From Methylobacterium thuringiense (lineage in GTDB: Bacteria; Pseudomonadota; Alphaproteobacteria; Rhizobiales; Beijerinckiaceae): a stretch of 64,000 bases of DNA. The number at the start of each line of letters is the position of its first letter. Position 1 is the first letter of the stretch. Positions 57,494-64,000 of the stretch are shown piece after piece. The notes under the pieces were generated by a model. The model had not been told where the DNA came from and ran no database searches. It was given only the letters and a program-made list of their open reading frames with translations. The stretch lies in contig NZ_BPRA01000001.1 in NCBI RefSeq assembly GCF_022179645.1, forward strand, positions 248,001 to 312,000, in the 5' to 3' direction. The position numbers and the translations under genes are program-made.

Positions 57494-59008
57494 TTAGTCC
57501 TGCAGCATTCGCTTCAACAGCTCGACCTCGTCGCCGAGCACCGGATCGTCGCCGATCAGCTTCTCGATCTTGCGGACGGCGTGGAGCACGGTGGTGTGGT
57601 CGCGGCCGCCGAAGCGCCGGCCGATCTCGGGGAGCGAGCGCAGGGTCAGCACCTTCGACAGGTACATCGCGATCTGGCGCGGCTTCACGACGGCGGCGGT
57701 CCGGCGCTCCGAGAGGATGTCCGAGCGCGAGACGTTGTAGCGGGAGGCCACAAGCTTCTGGATGTCCTCGATCTTGATCCGCTTCGGCTCGCGGTTCTTG
57801 ACGAGATCGCGGATCGCGGCCTCGGCCGTCTCCACCGTCACCGGGGCGCCGGTCAGCGTGGCGTGAGCGAGGAGGCGGTTCACGGCGCCTTCGAGATCGC
57901 GGCCGTTGGCGGTGATCGCCTTGGCGACGTAGGCGGCGACGGCGGGTGCGACTTCGAAGGTCGGGTGCGTCACACGCACGGCAGTGAGCCGGGCCTGGAG
58001 GATCGAGGCGCGCAACGTCTCGTCGAGGGTGCCGATCTCGACGACGAGACCGCCGGCGAGCCGCGAGCGCACGCGCTCGTCGAGGGCTTCGAGCTCGGTC
58101 GGCGGACGATCGGAGGCGACGACCACCTGCTTGCCGGCGTCGATCAGGGCGTTGAGCGTGTGGCCGAACTCGGCCTGGATCGACTTGCCCTGGATGAACT
58201 GGACGTCGTCGAGGATCAGCAGGTCGATGGCGCGCAGGCGCTCCTTGAAGGCCAGGGCGTTCTGGGTCTTCAGGGCGTTGACGAAGCCGTACATGAAGCG
58301 GTCGGCGGTGAGGTAGATCACGCGGCGGCCGGCCTCGCGGGCGGCATGGCCGATCCCGTGCAGCAGGTGGGTCTTGCCCAGGCCCACGCCGGCATGGACG
58401 TAGAGCGGGTTGTAGAGGGCGCCCTCGCCGTCATGGCGGGACACGCGCTCGCCTGCGGCATGGGCCAGAGCGTTGGAGCGGCCGACGACGAAGCTTGCGA
58501 AGGTCAGACGCGCGTCGAGGGGCGCGCTGCTCATGTCGCCCGAGGAGGAGGCGTCGGCGCGGGCGCCGGCGGCGGCCTCGGAAACCGCGTTGGCGACGGC
58601 GCCATGCGTCGGAGCCGGAGCCCCGGACGCCTGATAGCGTGCGAGGGGGCCGGCAGGCGCCGCGGGCTTGGCCACGCCGGCGACCGGGCGCGGCGGGGAC
58701 GCGGCGCCACGCACGCTGACGTCGAGTCGAACGACGTCCTCGACCTCCGATTTGAAGGTGTTCAGCACCCGATCGACGTAGTGCGATTCGATCCAGCTCT
58801 TGAGGAAGCGCGTCGGCACCGTCAGCCGGGCGACGCCGTTGACGACATCCTCCAGCTCGAGCCGCGCGAACCAGCTCGCGAACACGTCCTCGCCGAGCTC
58901 GGCCCGCAGCCGGCGCTTCACGCGCGTCCAGGCCGCCTGGACATCGCCCGCGCCGTTGCCGTTCCTGCCGTTGTCGGCGCCGTCCGTCCTGCTGCCGTCG
59001 AGCTGCAT
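57494..59008 (-). CDS. dnaA: Chromosomal replication initiator DnaA
   Basis: 504 residues from [14 protein letters not shown]; a GTG-like extension to 59065 would add 19 residues. Domain I is [27 protein letters not shown]; domain II is the variable linker; domain III has [17 protein letters not shown] and [15 protein letters not shown]; domain IV has the DnaA-box-binding signature [18 protein letters not shown] and [13 protein letters not shown]. Divergently downstream of rpsT on the same strand. Confidence 0.97.
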   Translation of the reverse strand: MQLDGSRTDGADNGRNGNGAGDVQAAWTRVKRRLRAELGEDVFASWFARLELEDVVNGVARLTVPTRFLKSWIESHYVDRVLNTFKSEVEDVVRLDVSVRGAASPPRPVAGVAKPAAPAGPLARYQASGAPAPTHGAVANAVSEAAAGARADASSSGDMSSAPLDARLTFASFVVGRSNALAHAAGERVSRHDGEGALYNPLYVHAGVGLGKTHLLHGIGHAAREAGRRVIYLTADRFMYGFVNALKTQNALAFKERLRAIDLLILDDVQFIQGKSIQAEFGHTLNALIDAGKQVVVASDRPPTELEALDERVRSRLAGGLVVEIGTLDETLRASILQARLTAVRVTHPTFEVAPAVAAYVAKAITANGRDLEGAVNRLLAHATLTGAPVTVETAEAAIRDLVKNREPKRIKIEDIQKLVASRYNVSRSDILSERRTAAVVKPRQIAMYLSKVLTLRSLPEIGRRFGGRDHTTVLHAVRKIEKLIGDDPVLGDEVELLKRMLQD

Positions 59009-59543
59009 AACCTGACTTCTCCTCGTATCCGGGACGGGGACACCGCCGGGGACACGTACGCTCACGCTACTTGAAGGAGACCTCGGCGAGTCGCGAGGCC
59101 TCGGAATGGTCCTGCCGTGTCAAGCCCTCCCGCGGGATCATCGACCGGCAGGACGGGTCTATCAACAATCCTCTATCGTTCTCCTAACACCGGGAAGTCT
59201 GGGGATAGCATCTGCGGGACCAGGGGTGCCTTCGCGCAGCCCATCGGAGTCGAGACAGAGGTGCGGAACTTGGGGACGACTCCGGCGCAAGCCGTTGACA
59301 CTTCGCACTCGATCCGCGGCAGCAAGGTTTTGTTAAGCTACAGGCGGGGGCGCCGGAGACGCAACTGAAACGATTCAGATTAGCGTTAACGCCGTCTGAA
59401 CCGGCGTCGGGCGCGGCGGTGCAAGGTCGGCGCTGGGACAAGTTCGAAGAATCTGTGAACAACTCGCGCAAGGCCGTGGAAAAGCGGGACGCTGGCGCTT
59501 GGCGGCTATCGCGGACGGCAGCTCATCTTGCAGAGCGCGCACG
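59009..59543. other. Intergenic region between rpsT and dnaA (possible origin region)
   Basis: 535 bases without a gene. It should contain the dnaA promoter. One weak DnaA-box-like sequence TGTGAACAA (59454-59462; complement TTGTTCACA, two mismatches to TTATCCACA) and a GCGTTAACGC palindrome near 59381 are the only origin-like signs; clustered 9-mers and an AT-rich unwinding element were not found. Location of the chromosome origin here is only a guess from dnaA proximity. Confidence 0.3.
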
Positions 59544-59575
59544 AAAAAGCCCGGCGCGATGGCCGGGCTCTTTTC
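59544..59575 (-). terminator. Rho-independent terminator after rpsT
   Basis: Perfect 8-bp stem AGCCCGGC (59548-59555) / GCCGGGCT (59562-59569) with a 6-base loop; on the minus strand a five-base T-run follows (complement of 59544-59548). The plus-strand side also has TTTT, so it may be bidirectional. It is 25 bases after the rpsT stop. Confidence 0.85.
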
Positions 59576-59599
59576 GTCGATGATGCCGTGTGAAGCGTA

Positions 59600-59866
59600 T
59601 CAGGCAGCGAGGGCCTTCACGCGGGCGGCGAGGCGCGAAACCTTCCGCGAAGCGTTGTTCTTGTGAACGATGCCGTTCTGAGCAGCCTTCATGAGTTCCG
59701 GCTCGGCGACGCGCAAGGCGTCGGCGGCCACGGTCTGATCGCCGGCAGCGATCGCCTCCTCGACCTTGCGGACGAAGGTGCGCATGCGTGAGCGGCGCGA
59801 GCGGTTGATCGCCGTGCGCTTGGCGATCTTGCGGGTCATCTTCTTGGCCGACACGGTGTTGGCCAT
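59600..59866 (-). CDS. rpsT: 30S ribosomal protein S20
   Basis: 88 residues, standard size. [34 protein letters not shown] is the very basic rRNA-binding N-terminus. Upstream of dnaA as in most alphaproteobacteria, with its own terminator. Confidence 0.97.
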   Translation of the reverse strand: MANTVSAKKMTRKIAKRTAINRSRRSRMRTFVRKVEEAIAAGDQTVAADALRVAEPELMKAAQNGIVHKNNASRKVSRLAARVKALAA

Positions 59867-60129
59867 GGGGCATCCTCGTCTATTTGGGCGGCACCGAAAC
59901 GTCCTCGCGATGGCGGGCGTTCGATCGACGCATCAGGTGTGATCAGGCAAAAGGCGACGCCGCCGGCCCGCGAAGCGCGTACGGTGGCAGAGCCGGCTCT
60001 ATAGACACGGGTTCGGATCGCGTCAACGCAGAGCCATAAACCTGTCATTCGGGCCGTTGCCAAGCCCGATCCGATCCGTTAGAGCCGCCTCCTGCCGGAC
60101 GGTGCCGCTTCTTCAGGCCGCCCCCGCAA

Positions 60130-60204
60130 GCTGCGGTAGCTCAGTGGTAGAGCACCTCATTGGTAATGAGGAGGTCGTGGGTTCGATCCCCCCTCGCAGC
60201 ACCA
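60130..60204 (+). tRNA. tRNA-Thr (anticodon GGT)
   Basis: A 75-base cloverleaf: acceptor stem GCTGCGG / CTCGCAGC with encoded CCA end, D-arm TAGCTCAGTGGTAGAGC, anticodon arm CCTCA-TTGGTAA-TGAGG with anticodon GGT, and T-arm GTGGGTTCGATCCCC. It is intact and is the likely integration target of the island that follows directly after it. Confidence 0.95.
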
Positions 60205-60228
60205 TTTTTCCTCAGTTTATACAACGAT

Positions 60229-60474
60229 TTACACGTTTTCAGCTTCGTGGCTGAAAACCTTGCTTTGGCTTGGTGACCACCGAGTGACCACGCGGCGGAG
60301 CAGGTTCAACTGGACGAACCGAAGCCAAAGCGCTTGCGGCTTGGCTTGCTCGGCCAGACCCAGGACTGAAGTCGATACCGGTTTGGCCGAGCCGATTCGG
60401 CCGCCAAGCGTGGGCTTACGGCCGTGAGGCACCCTTTTGCTTTCCGAAGTTCGGCGAGCGGGAGGATTCGTCAC
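60229..60474 (-). CDS. Small hypothetical protein, GTGA overlap with upstream gene
   Basis: 81 residues starting at a GTG that overlaps the stop of the AlpA-like gene (coupling sequence GTGA). Basic, with no recognised domain (MTNPPARRTSESKRVPHGRK). It may be a real small gene or the decayed start of an integrase, which would be expected at this place. The only support is the overlap. Confidence 0.3.
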   Translation of the reverse strand: MTNPPARRTSESKRVPHGRKPTLGGRIGSAKPVSTSVLGLAEQAKPQALWLRFVQLNLLRRVVTRWSPSQSKVFSHEAENV

Positions 60475-60770
60475 GTATCCCGCTGTCCCTCCTCGCTAGT
60501 GTTGCTGAACCGTCGAGCATCCTCCCACGCAATCACATCGCTGAGGCGGTAGCGAACGGCGCGCCCAAGTTTCAGGTACGGTATGCCGCCGCCTTGAACG
60601 CGCTGGTTCTGCAGGGTCCGCACCGAGCGTGCCTGACGTAGCGCGACATCGTGCTCGTTGAGGAGCGAGTCGCCGGTCTTCGCACGTGCTGCTTCATGGC
60701 GAACCGCAGCGGCTTGCGAGCGGCTTTCCATATAGATTCTATATGATTCAACGTGCTCTGCGTATGGCAT
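60471..60770 (-). CDS. AlpA/excisionase-like DNA-binding protein
   Basis: 99 residues from the ATG at 60770 (AGGAG six bases upstream); GTG two codons earlier is possible. The C-terminal half fits the MerR-like winged helix-turn-helix of small phage and island regulators: LLNEHDVALRQARSVRTLQNQRV, then GIPYLKLGRAVRYRLSDVIAWEDARR, the 'Y.K.GR.VRY...D...W' signature of AlpA/HTH_17. It is transcribed toward the tRNA. Its own start region contains a 17-base palindrome. Confidence 0.75.
   Translation of the reverse strand: MPYAEHVESYRIYMESRSQAAAVRHEAARAKTGDSLLNEHDVALRQARSVRTLQNQRVQGGGIPYLKLGRAVRYRLSDVIAWEDARRFSNTSEEGQRDT
60729..60745. promoter_or_regulatory. Palindrome in the start of the AlpA-like gene
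   Basis: CATATAGA-T-TCTATATG, a perfect palindrome with 8-bp arms, in the 5' part of the coding region of the AlpA-like gene and overlapping an alternative in-frame ATG (60731). It looks like an operator for autoregulation. No second copy was seen nearby. Confidence 0.45.
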
Positions 60771-61065
60771 CGCCACGCTCCTTTTCGTGATGGCGATAGC
60801 TCCTTTACGCGGCGATATTCGGCGGTTGCGAAGCGCCGGCTTGCTGTTGCGTCGGCTGAATGTGCCGACGGCTCGAATGAGCGCGCTTCCTTCGATCCCG
60901 GGTCACCGACCAATTCATTCAGTCGATAGACGCGCTGAAAGGTACTGCGCGGTGGGCCCTATCGCACGTGACGGGCAGCCGCGCGCGACGCGCGTAAAGG
61001 ACCTCCGATGGCGACGTTGCCATCCTCCGCGGCACTCAAGCCGCCAAGAGGTGAGGACATCTGCG
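60771..61065. other. Divergent promoter region of the island
   Basis: About 295 bases between the AlpA-like and the HUH-type genes, which diverge. The plus-strand frame is open through it but reads as Arg-rich noise, so it is not counted as coding. It should contain both promoters. Confidence 0.35.
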
Positions 61066-62106
61066 ATGAACCCGAACACCGCTTCCCGCGGCATTTCCCT
61101 TCGACCGACGACGGTGAGCAAGCCAATGACGCGCGTCCGTGCGCCGATGCGCATCCGCCGTGACCAACCACCAGTTCCGATGGCTACGGTGACCTCGGCA
61201 GCACACGCGACGACACCCGCAGGCTTCGAAACGGAGAAGATGGCGGCGGCGGAGGATCGGCTTCGGGCGCGGCAAATGCGTCGGGTGCTGAACCGGCCAG
61301 GGCTTACAGGCTGGTTGAATTTCAAAGATCGCCTTTGGCTGATTGCTCAGCGGCCGCGGCAAGTGTCGGCACCCGTGCTCGACCGCGCCGCCATTGCTCG
61401 TCTTGCTAGGCGGCTGGAAAGCGGTGTCGCGGGCGGCATTCCGTCCGCGACCCTGGCCTCGTCTCTTTGGATGCGCACGATCCGGCTAGGGGTTGGGGAA
61501 GCGCTTCTCGACGCCTTCGCACCTTTGTCTGACGCCGAGCTTTGTACGGTGACGGTGATCTATCGCGGTTGGTCCTACACGCCCGCTGAACTCGAAGGTG
61601 TGACTGCGGCGCGGATCAAGGGGCAGTTCCGTCAGCATCTGTTTCGCGCGGGTGTTCTCGGCGTGCCCGGTCCACTGTTCGCCTTCATGCATGGCGAGTT
61701 CGAGCCGAGCACCGGTCGCTACCAGATCCACTTCCATATCGTGACGACGGCGGCGAAGGCAGCGGCGCTAAAGGCCGGCCTGACCTCGAAAACGATTAAA
61801 GGCTACACGGCGACTGCGACCGGCGCATCGCCAGTGTGGTGCTCGCCAGTCCGCGATCGTGTTCGGCAACTTAGCTACCTCGTGAAGGCATATTGGCCGA
61901 GCCGGCCGGTCGTTATAATCGACGGCAAGCCGAAGCGCCGTCGAGATCCTTGTCGTATCCCCGAACCCTTCCACACCCAGGTTCTGCTGTGGTTCGATCG
62001 CCAGCGCTTCTCCGACATGGTCGTGATGAACGACTGCTGGTCGCGCCGGAACGGCGGTACGGCAGCGATGAGGCGGTTATATTTATTCGTGACAGGCGCG
62101 GCGTAG
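61066..62106 (+). CDS. Putative HUH-type replication initiator / relaxase-like protein
   Basis: 346 residues from the ATG at 61066 (GAGGTGAGGA about 10 bases upstream); the longer open frame is rejected. The core has LCTVTVIYRGW (motif-1-like strand), then LFAFMHGEFEPSTGRYQIHFHIVTT with the metal-binding His-x-His (His222 and His224), then RQLSYLVKAYW with two tyrosines (Tyr271 and Tyr276) five residues apart and a lysine between. This order (strand, HUH, Y..K.Y) is that of rolling-circle Rep proteins and relaxases. The N-terminal 70 residues are basic and unstructured-looking. No helicase domain. So a single-domain nicking enzyme is likely, from motif reading only. Confidence 0.55.
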   Translation: MNPNTASRGISLRPTTVSKPMTRVRAPMRIRRDQPPVPMATVTSAAHATTPAGFETEKMAAAEDRLRARQMRRVLNRPGLTGWLNFKDRLWLIAQRPRQVSAPVLDRAAIARLARRLESGVAGGIPSATLASSLWMRTIRLGVGEALLDAFAPLSDAELCTVTVIYRGWSYTPAELEGVTAARIKGQFRQHLFRAGVLGVPGPLFAFMHGEFEPSTGRYQIHFHIVTTAAKAAALKAGLTSKTIKGYTATATGASPVWCSPVRDRVRQLSYLVKAYWPSRPVVIIDGKPKRRRDPCRIPEPFHTQVLLWFDRQRFSDMVVMNDCWSRRNGGTAAMRRLYLFVTGAA

Positions 62107-62130
62107 CGAGTTGCGACGAAGGGTCGATCG

Positions 62131-62304
62131 ATGCCGTGGTTGGACCTGTTGGTGGGGTCGGGGGGCGCGTTGACGGTGCTGGCGCGGTTGGTGGTGGTGG
62201 GGTGGGTCATAACACTACATATGCAGCCGACGACCGATTGGGGGTGCTGCGCGACAGTGTCTGAAGGTTCGGAGGATTGCAGGAACGCCTGCTATAAACC
62301 GTGA
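62131..62304 (+). CDS. Possible 57-residue membrane peptide with Cys-rich tail
   Basis: ATG at 62131, 24 bases after the HUH gene, with GAAGGGTC upstream. The peptide has a hydrophobic core (LLVGSGGALTVLARLVVVGWVITL) and a tail with several cysteines (DWGCCATVSEGSEDCRNAC). It lies on a very G-rich strand (long runs of G and T), so the frame could be chance. It may be a small coat or membrane protein of a replicative element, but evidence is thin. Confidence 0.35.
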   Translation: MPWLDLLVGSGGALTVLARLVVVGWVITLHMQPTTDWGCCATVSEGSEDCRNACYKP

Positions 62305-62749
62305 AACACCCCGTGCATGATCCGATGGCGATGTCGTAGGGTTGGCTGTCACCGGTGCGGGCTATGCGCCGCAACGACCGCTCCTTACAAGCGCGCAGGT
62401 GCTGTGCCGTGCGTCCGCCTCGCTCGCAGCCCTCCGATGTCGAAATGAAAACGGACAAACGCCGACCAGTAGCGAAATCGACGCTCTGGTCATGCAGCGC
62501 GTACTGATACGAGGCGATGCAAACGTGGGCTACGTTCTTGAGCGTGGCTTCGACCTGCCGGGCTTATGTTGACCACGGATGAGGTCGAAGCGTCGCGCTC
62601 GTGCGCGGCGAGGCTTCGAGGCATGGTTCATATGAAACCCTGCCTTCTGACTGTTCTCGCTGACACTCAAAACCAGCGACGTAAAGGTCTGCGGGTGGCG
62701 AAGTCGTCACCTTTCGCGGCGAACCATCCGCCGCAAAAGGATATGGAAA
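62305..62749. other. Island stretch without a convincing gene
   Basis: About 445 bases. Short open frames exist on both strands (for example plus 62342-62572), but none has a good ribosome site or recognisable residues. The composition is close to the rest of the island. Confidence 0.3.
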
Positions 62750-63004
62750 ATGATCGAAACGAATTCGTTGCGACGAGGAGCAGAGCGTCGCTGCACGACG
62801 GGCACGCTAGACCTTGCTATCGCTGACTTTATCCAAAAGCTCGCTAGCCGCGAACGGGTGAGCGACAGACACGCTCTGGAGACCCTCGTCGAATGCGGCA
62901 TAAGCCTCCTTGCCGAAGAGCTCAGGAGCCACAAGGCTGCACGGCGCTACGCCGCCAAGGTGACCCGCGTGTTCGGTGCGAAGGCCAAAAGCTGGAAGCC
63001 TTGA
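62750..63004 (+). CDS. Small hypothetical protein, possibly DNA-binding
   Basis: 84 residues from the ATG at 62750, preceded by AAAAGGATATGGAAA, a good ribosome site. The middle (LDLAIADFIQKLASRERVSDRHALETLVECGISLLAEELRS) is helical with a spacing reminiscent of ribbon-helix-helix or small helical regulators. Basic C-terminus (AAKVTRVFGAKAKSWKP). Family not recognised. Followed by a stable hairpin that may end its transcript. Confidence 0.55.
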   Translation: MIETNSLRRGAERRCTTGTLDLAIADFIQKLASRERVSDRHALETLVECGISLLAEELRSHKAARRYAAKVTRVFGAKAKSWKP

Positions 63005-63423
63005 TTTTATGATATCCGTGGGCGGGTTCGCGCCCGCCCACGGCCCTGCCGACGCGACGCTTCAAGCTTCAGTCTGTGGAATAGTCGCGCCCGCCGCCTG
63101 CGGTTGGTTGGATTGGAAAAACCGAGTTCCTGTGCCACCTCGGCGGATCCGGTCTGCAATTTCGATGGCGAGACGCCTATCGGGTGCGCAGAACGTCAGA
63201 GGGGGAAGGCGTAGCGAAGCAACGCGAGACTGATGTCGCCTCACGTCGGTCGACCGACCAATCGCGGCCGCGTAATTTGTACGAGTTTATAGGATTTCAG
63301 CGTGACGGTTCGGCCGCCGGTCTCGTCCTCTCCAAGGTCCGCCAGAGCTTGGAGAGCATCGGCACGTAAAGGGTTCGGTCACTTGCCCCCTCGGTCGAGT
63401 GGCTGTCAGCAAGGAGCCCTCCG
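63005..63423. other. Island stretch with a hairpin and no convincing gene
   Basis: About 420 bases. It starts with the hairpin at 63016-63043. Short frames on both strands (such as 63184-63369) carry no clear features. AAGGAG at about 63410 belongs to the next gene. Confidence 0.3.
63016..63043. terminator. Stable hairpin after the small island gene
   Basis: A perfect 11-bp stem CCGTGGGCGGG (63016-63026) / CCCGCCCACGG (63033-63043) with a 6-base loop. It starts 12 bases past the stop at 63004. There is no T-run after it, so termination is likely but not certain. Confidence 0.5.
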
Positions 63424-64000
63424 ATGCATACCGTCATCGATCTAAAAGACTTTCCGCCCTCCGAAGCTCAGGTAATCCTTTTCCGCCGGCTGTTCGAACA
63501 CATGGTGGCCGACACGCCTCCCGTTCCGATCACCGCGGATGGTGCAAACCTTGTTGCGGGTTGGCGCGACGAGATCCTCGCTGGCGAGATCTTGGAACAC
63601 GCCTTCGGCACTTGGGGCCAGCTTTTTACAAGCATCCGCTGGGAGACGAGCGATGCGGGGGACGGACCTTTCTGCGGCGCGGACGTGATCCAGTTCCTGG
63701 GCCACGTGGGCGAAGCAATTCAGCGCTTCGGGCCGGCGACAATGCCGCTCGACATCGCTCTGATGGCCTTGATCGCTTGTCAGGCCGAAGGCGGCGTCGT
63801 GGCACTCGACTGCGATCGCAGCACACGATGGAGCGTGAGGATGCTCCCGCGCGCGCTTGGTGCCCTCGGGCTCAACGGTCGAATCTCTCTCACCAATTGC
63901 GTGGGGCTGTTCGACGTGCCGCAGGAAATCTTCGAGAACTACTACGCTGGCGAACTCATAAGCGACCGCGCGGCTGTCCGGGCCGTTAGTCAGGCTCACT
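63424..64000 (+). CDS. Unrecognised protein, 3' end outside window
   Basis: The frame from the ATG at 63424 is open to the window edge (192 residues visible), with AAGGAG about 10 bases upstream. Start MHTVIDLKDFPPSEAQVIL; later RRLFEHMVADTPPVP, LEHAFGTWGQLFTSIRWE, GADVIQFLGHVGEAIQRFG, LMALIACQAEGGVVALD and LFDVPQEIFENYYAGELIS. It reads like a real soluble alpha/beta protein, unlike the antisense frame over the same DNA. I know no family. It is probably part of the island cargo. Confidence 0.65.
   Translation, partial: MHTVIDLKDFPPSEAQVILFRRLFEHMVADTPPVPITADGANLVAGWRDEILAGEILEHAFGTWGQLFTSIRWETSDAGDGPFCGADVIQFLGHVGEAIQRFGPATMPLDIALMALIACQAEGGVVALDCDRSTRWSVRMLPRALGALGLNGRISLTNCVGLFDVPQEIFENYYAGELISDRAAVRAVSQAH

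Larger units (their letters stand above)
60205..64000. mobile_element. Apparent genomic island downstream of tRNA-Thr (right end outside window)
   Basis: The 3.8 kb after the tRNA contain no housekeeping gene, have uneven composition, and hold an AlpA-like DNA-binding protein, an HUH-type replication-like protein, small unknown genes and long non-coding stretches. These are features of tRNA-integrated elements. No integrase gene is seen in the visible part and no copy of the tRNA 3' end is found inside the window, so the right attachment site must lie beyond 64000, if it exists. The element class is not determined. Confidence 0.55.

Noticed and set aside
59009-59543. Chromosomal replication origin
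   Set aside because: Only one weak DnaA-box-like 9-mer was found, and no AT-rich unwinding element; the proximity of dnaA alone is not enough.
63442-63999. 185-residue minus-strand open frame at the window end
   Set aside because: The plus-strand frame from 63424 has a better ribosome site and more protein-like sequence; the minus frame is its shadow.
60205-64000. Right attachment-site copy of the tRNA-Thr 3' end
   Set aside because: No second copy of GGTTCGATCCC was seen in the window.

Overview
The window looks like a chromosomal segment of an alphaproteobacterium of the order Rhizobiales, most likely Methylobacterium/Methylorubrum or a close relative. This is inferred from high GC content, from characteristic families (CbtAB, a PdhS-type kinase, a NepR-like domain, DUF2794, DUF1674, DUF2628), from the his order hisB-DUF2628-hisH-hisA-hisF-hisE-coaA, and from the dnaA/dnaN/recF neighbourhood. 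No database search was possible.

Layout. 1-1150: cobalt transporter genes cbtB and cbtA (cut by the window edge) behind a well-formed cobalamin riboswitch. 1450-8720: an exported MetA-pathway-like protein and late cobalamin genes (cobU/cobP, cobO, cobQ, cobD, cobC), with two small exported proteins of unknown function between them. 8776-12025: an MFS exporter, a small hypothetical gene and malonyl-CoA decarboxylase. 12288-16137: the cytochrome bc1 operon petABC and MTA phosphorylase. 16134-23429: an ADP-ribose/CDP-alcohol diphosphatase-like phosphoesterase, the histidine cluster, coaA and a lytic transglycosylase. 23544-30089: a NepR-like/receiver fusion, a transglutaminase-like protein, an L,D-transpeptidase, a phasin and a large PdhS-like histidine kinase. 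30291-34471: the acetate-use unit acs-DUF485-actP. 34731-40939: a low-GC glycosyltransferase, purH, a heparinase-like protein, rsmB and an SdhAF4-type factor. 41165-48215: two tandem L,D-transpeptidases, bluB, a structured RNA candidate, DUF2794, and a purL-bolA-grxD-oxidoreductase group. 48377-59866: an alpha/beta hydrolase-like membrane protein, recQ, a vapC remnant, two Stf0 sulfotransferases, recF, dnaN, an unknown membrane protein, dnaA and rpsT. 60130-64000: tRNA-Thr(GGT) followed by an apparent genomic island that runs off the window.

How the genes work together. Cobalt import (CbtAB), corrinoid adenosylation (CobO), amidation (CobQ), aminopropanol linker supply and attachment (CobC, CobD), nucleotide-loop activation (CobU) and lower-ligand synthesis (BluB) together cover much of late adenosylcobalamin synthesis. 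Acs and ActP import and activate acetate. BolA and the monothiol glutaredoxin form a likely Fe-S handling pair. DnaA, DnaN, RecF and RecQ form a replication/repair neighbourhood.

The most interesting items are: the NepR-receiver fusion; a perfect CtrA-type site upstream of the PdhS-like kinase; a TGC-N3-GCA palindrome upstream of the phasin; a long rod-shaped RNA with an intrinsic terminator upstream of bluB; and the tRNA-Thr island, which carries a predicted HUH-type replication protein, an AlpA-like DNA-binding protein, a possible 57-residue membrane peptide and an unrecognised gene cut by the window end.
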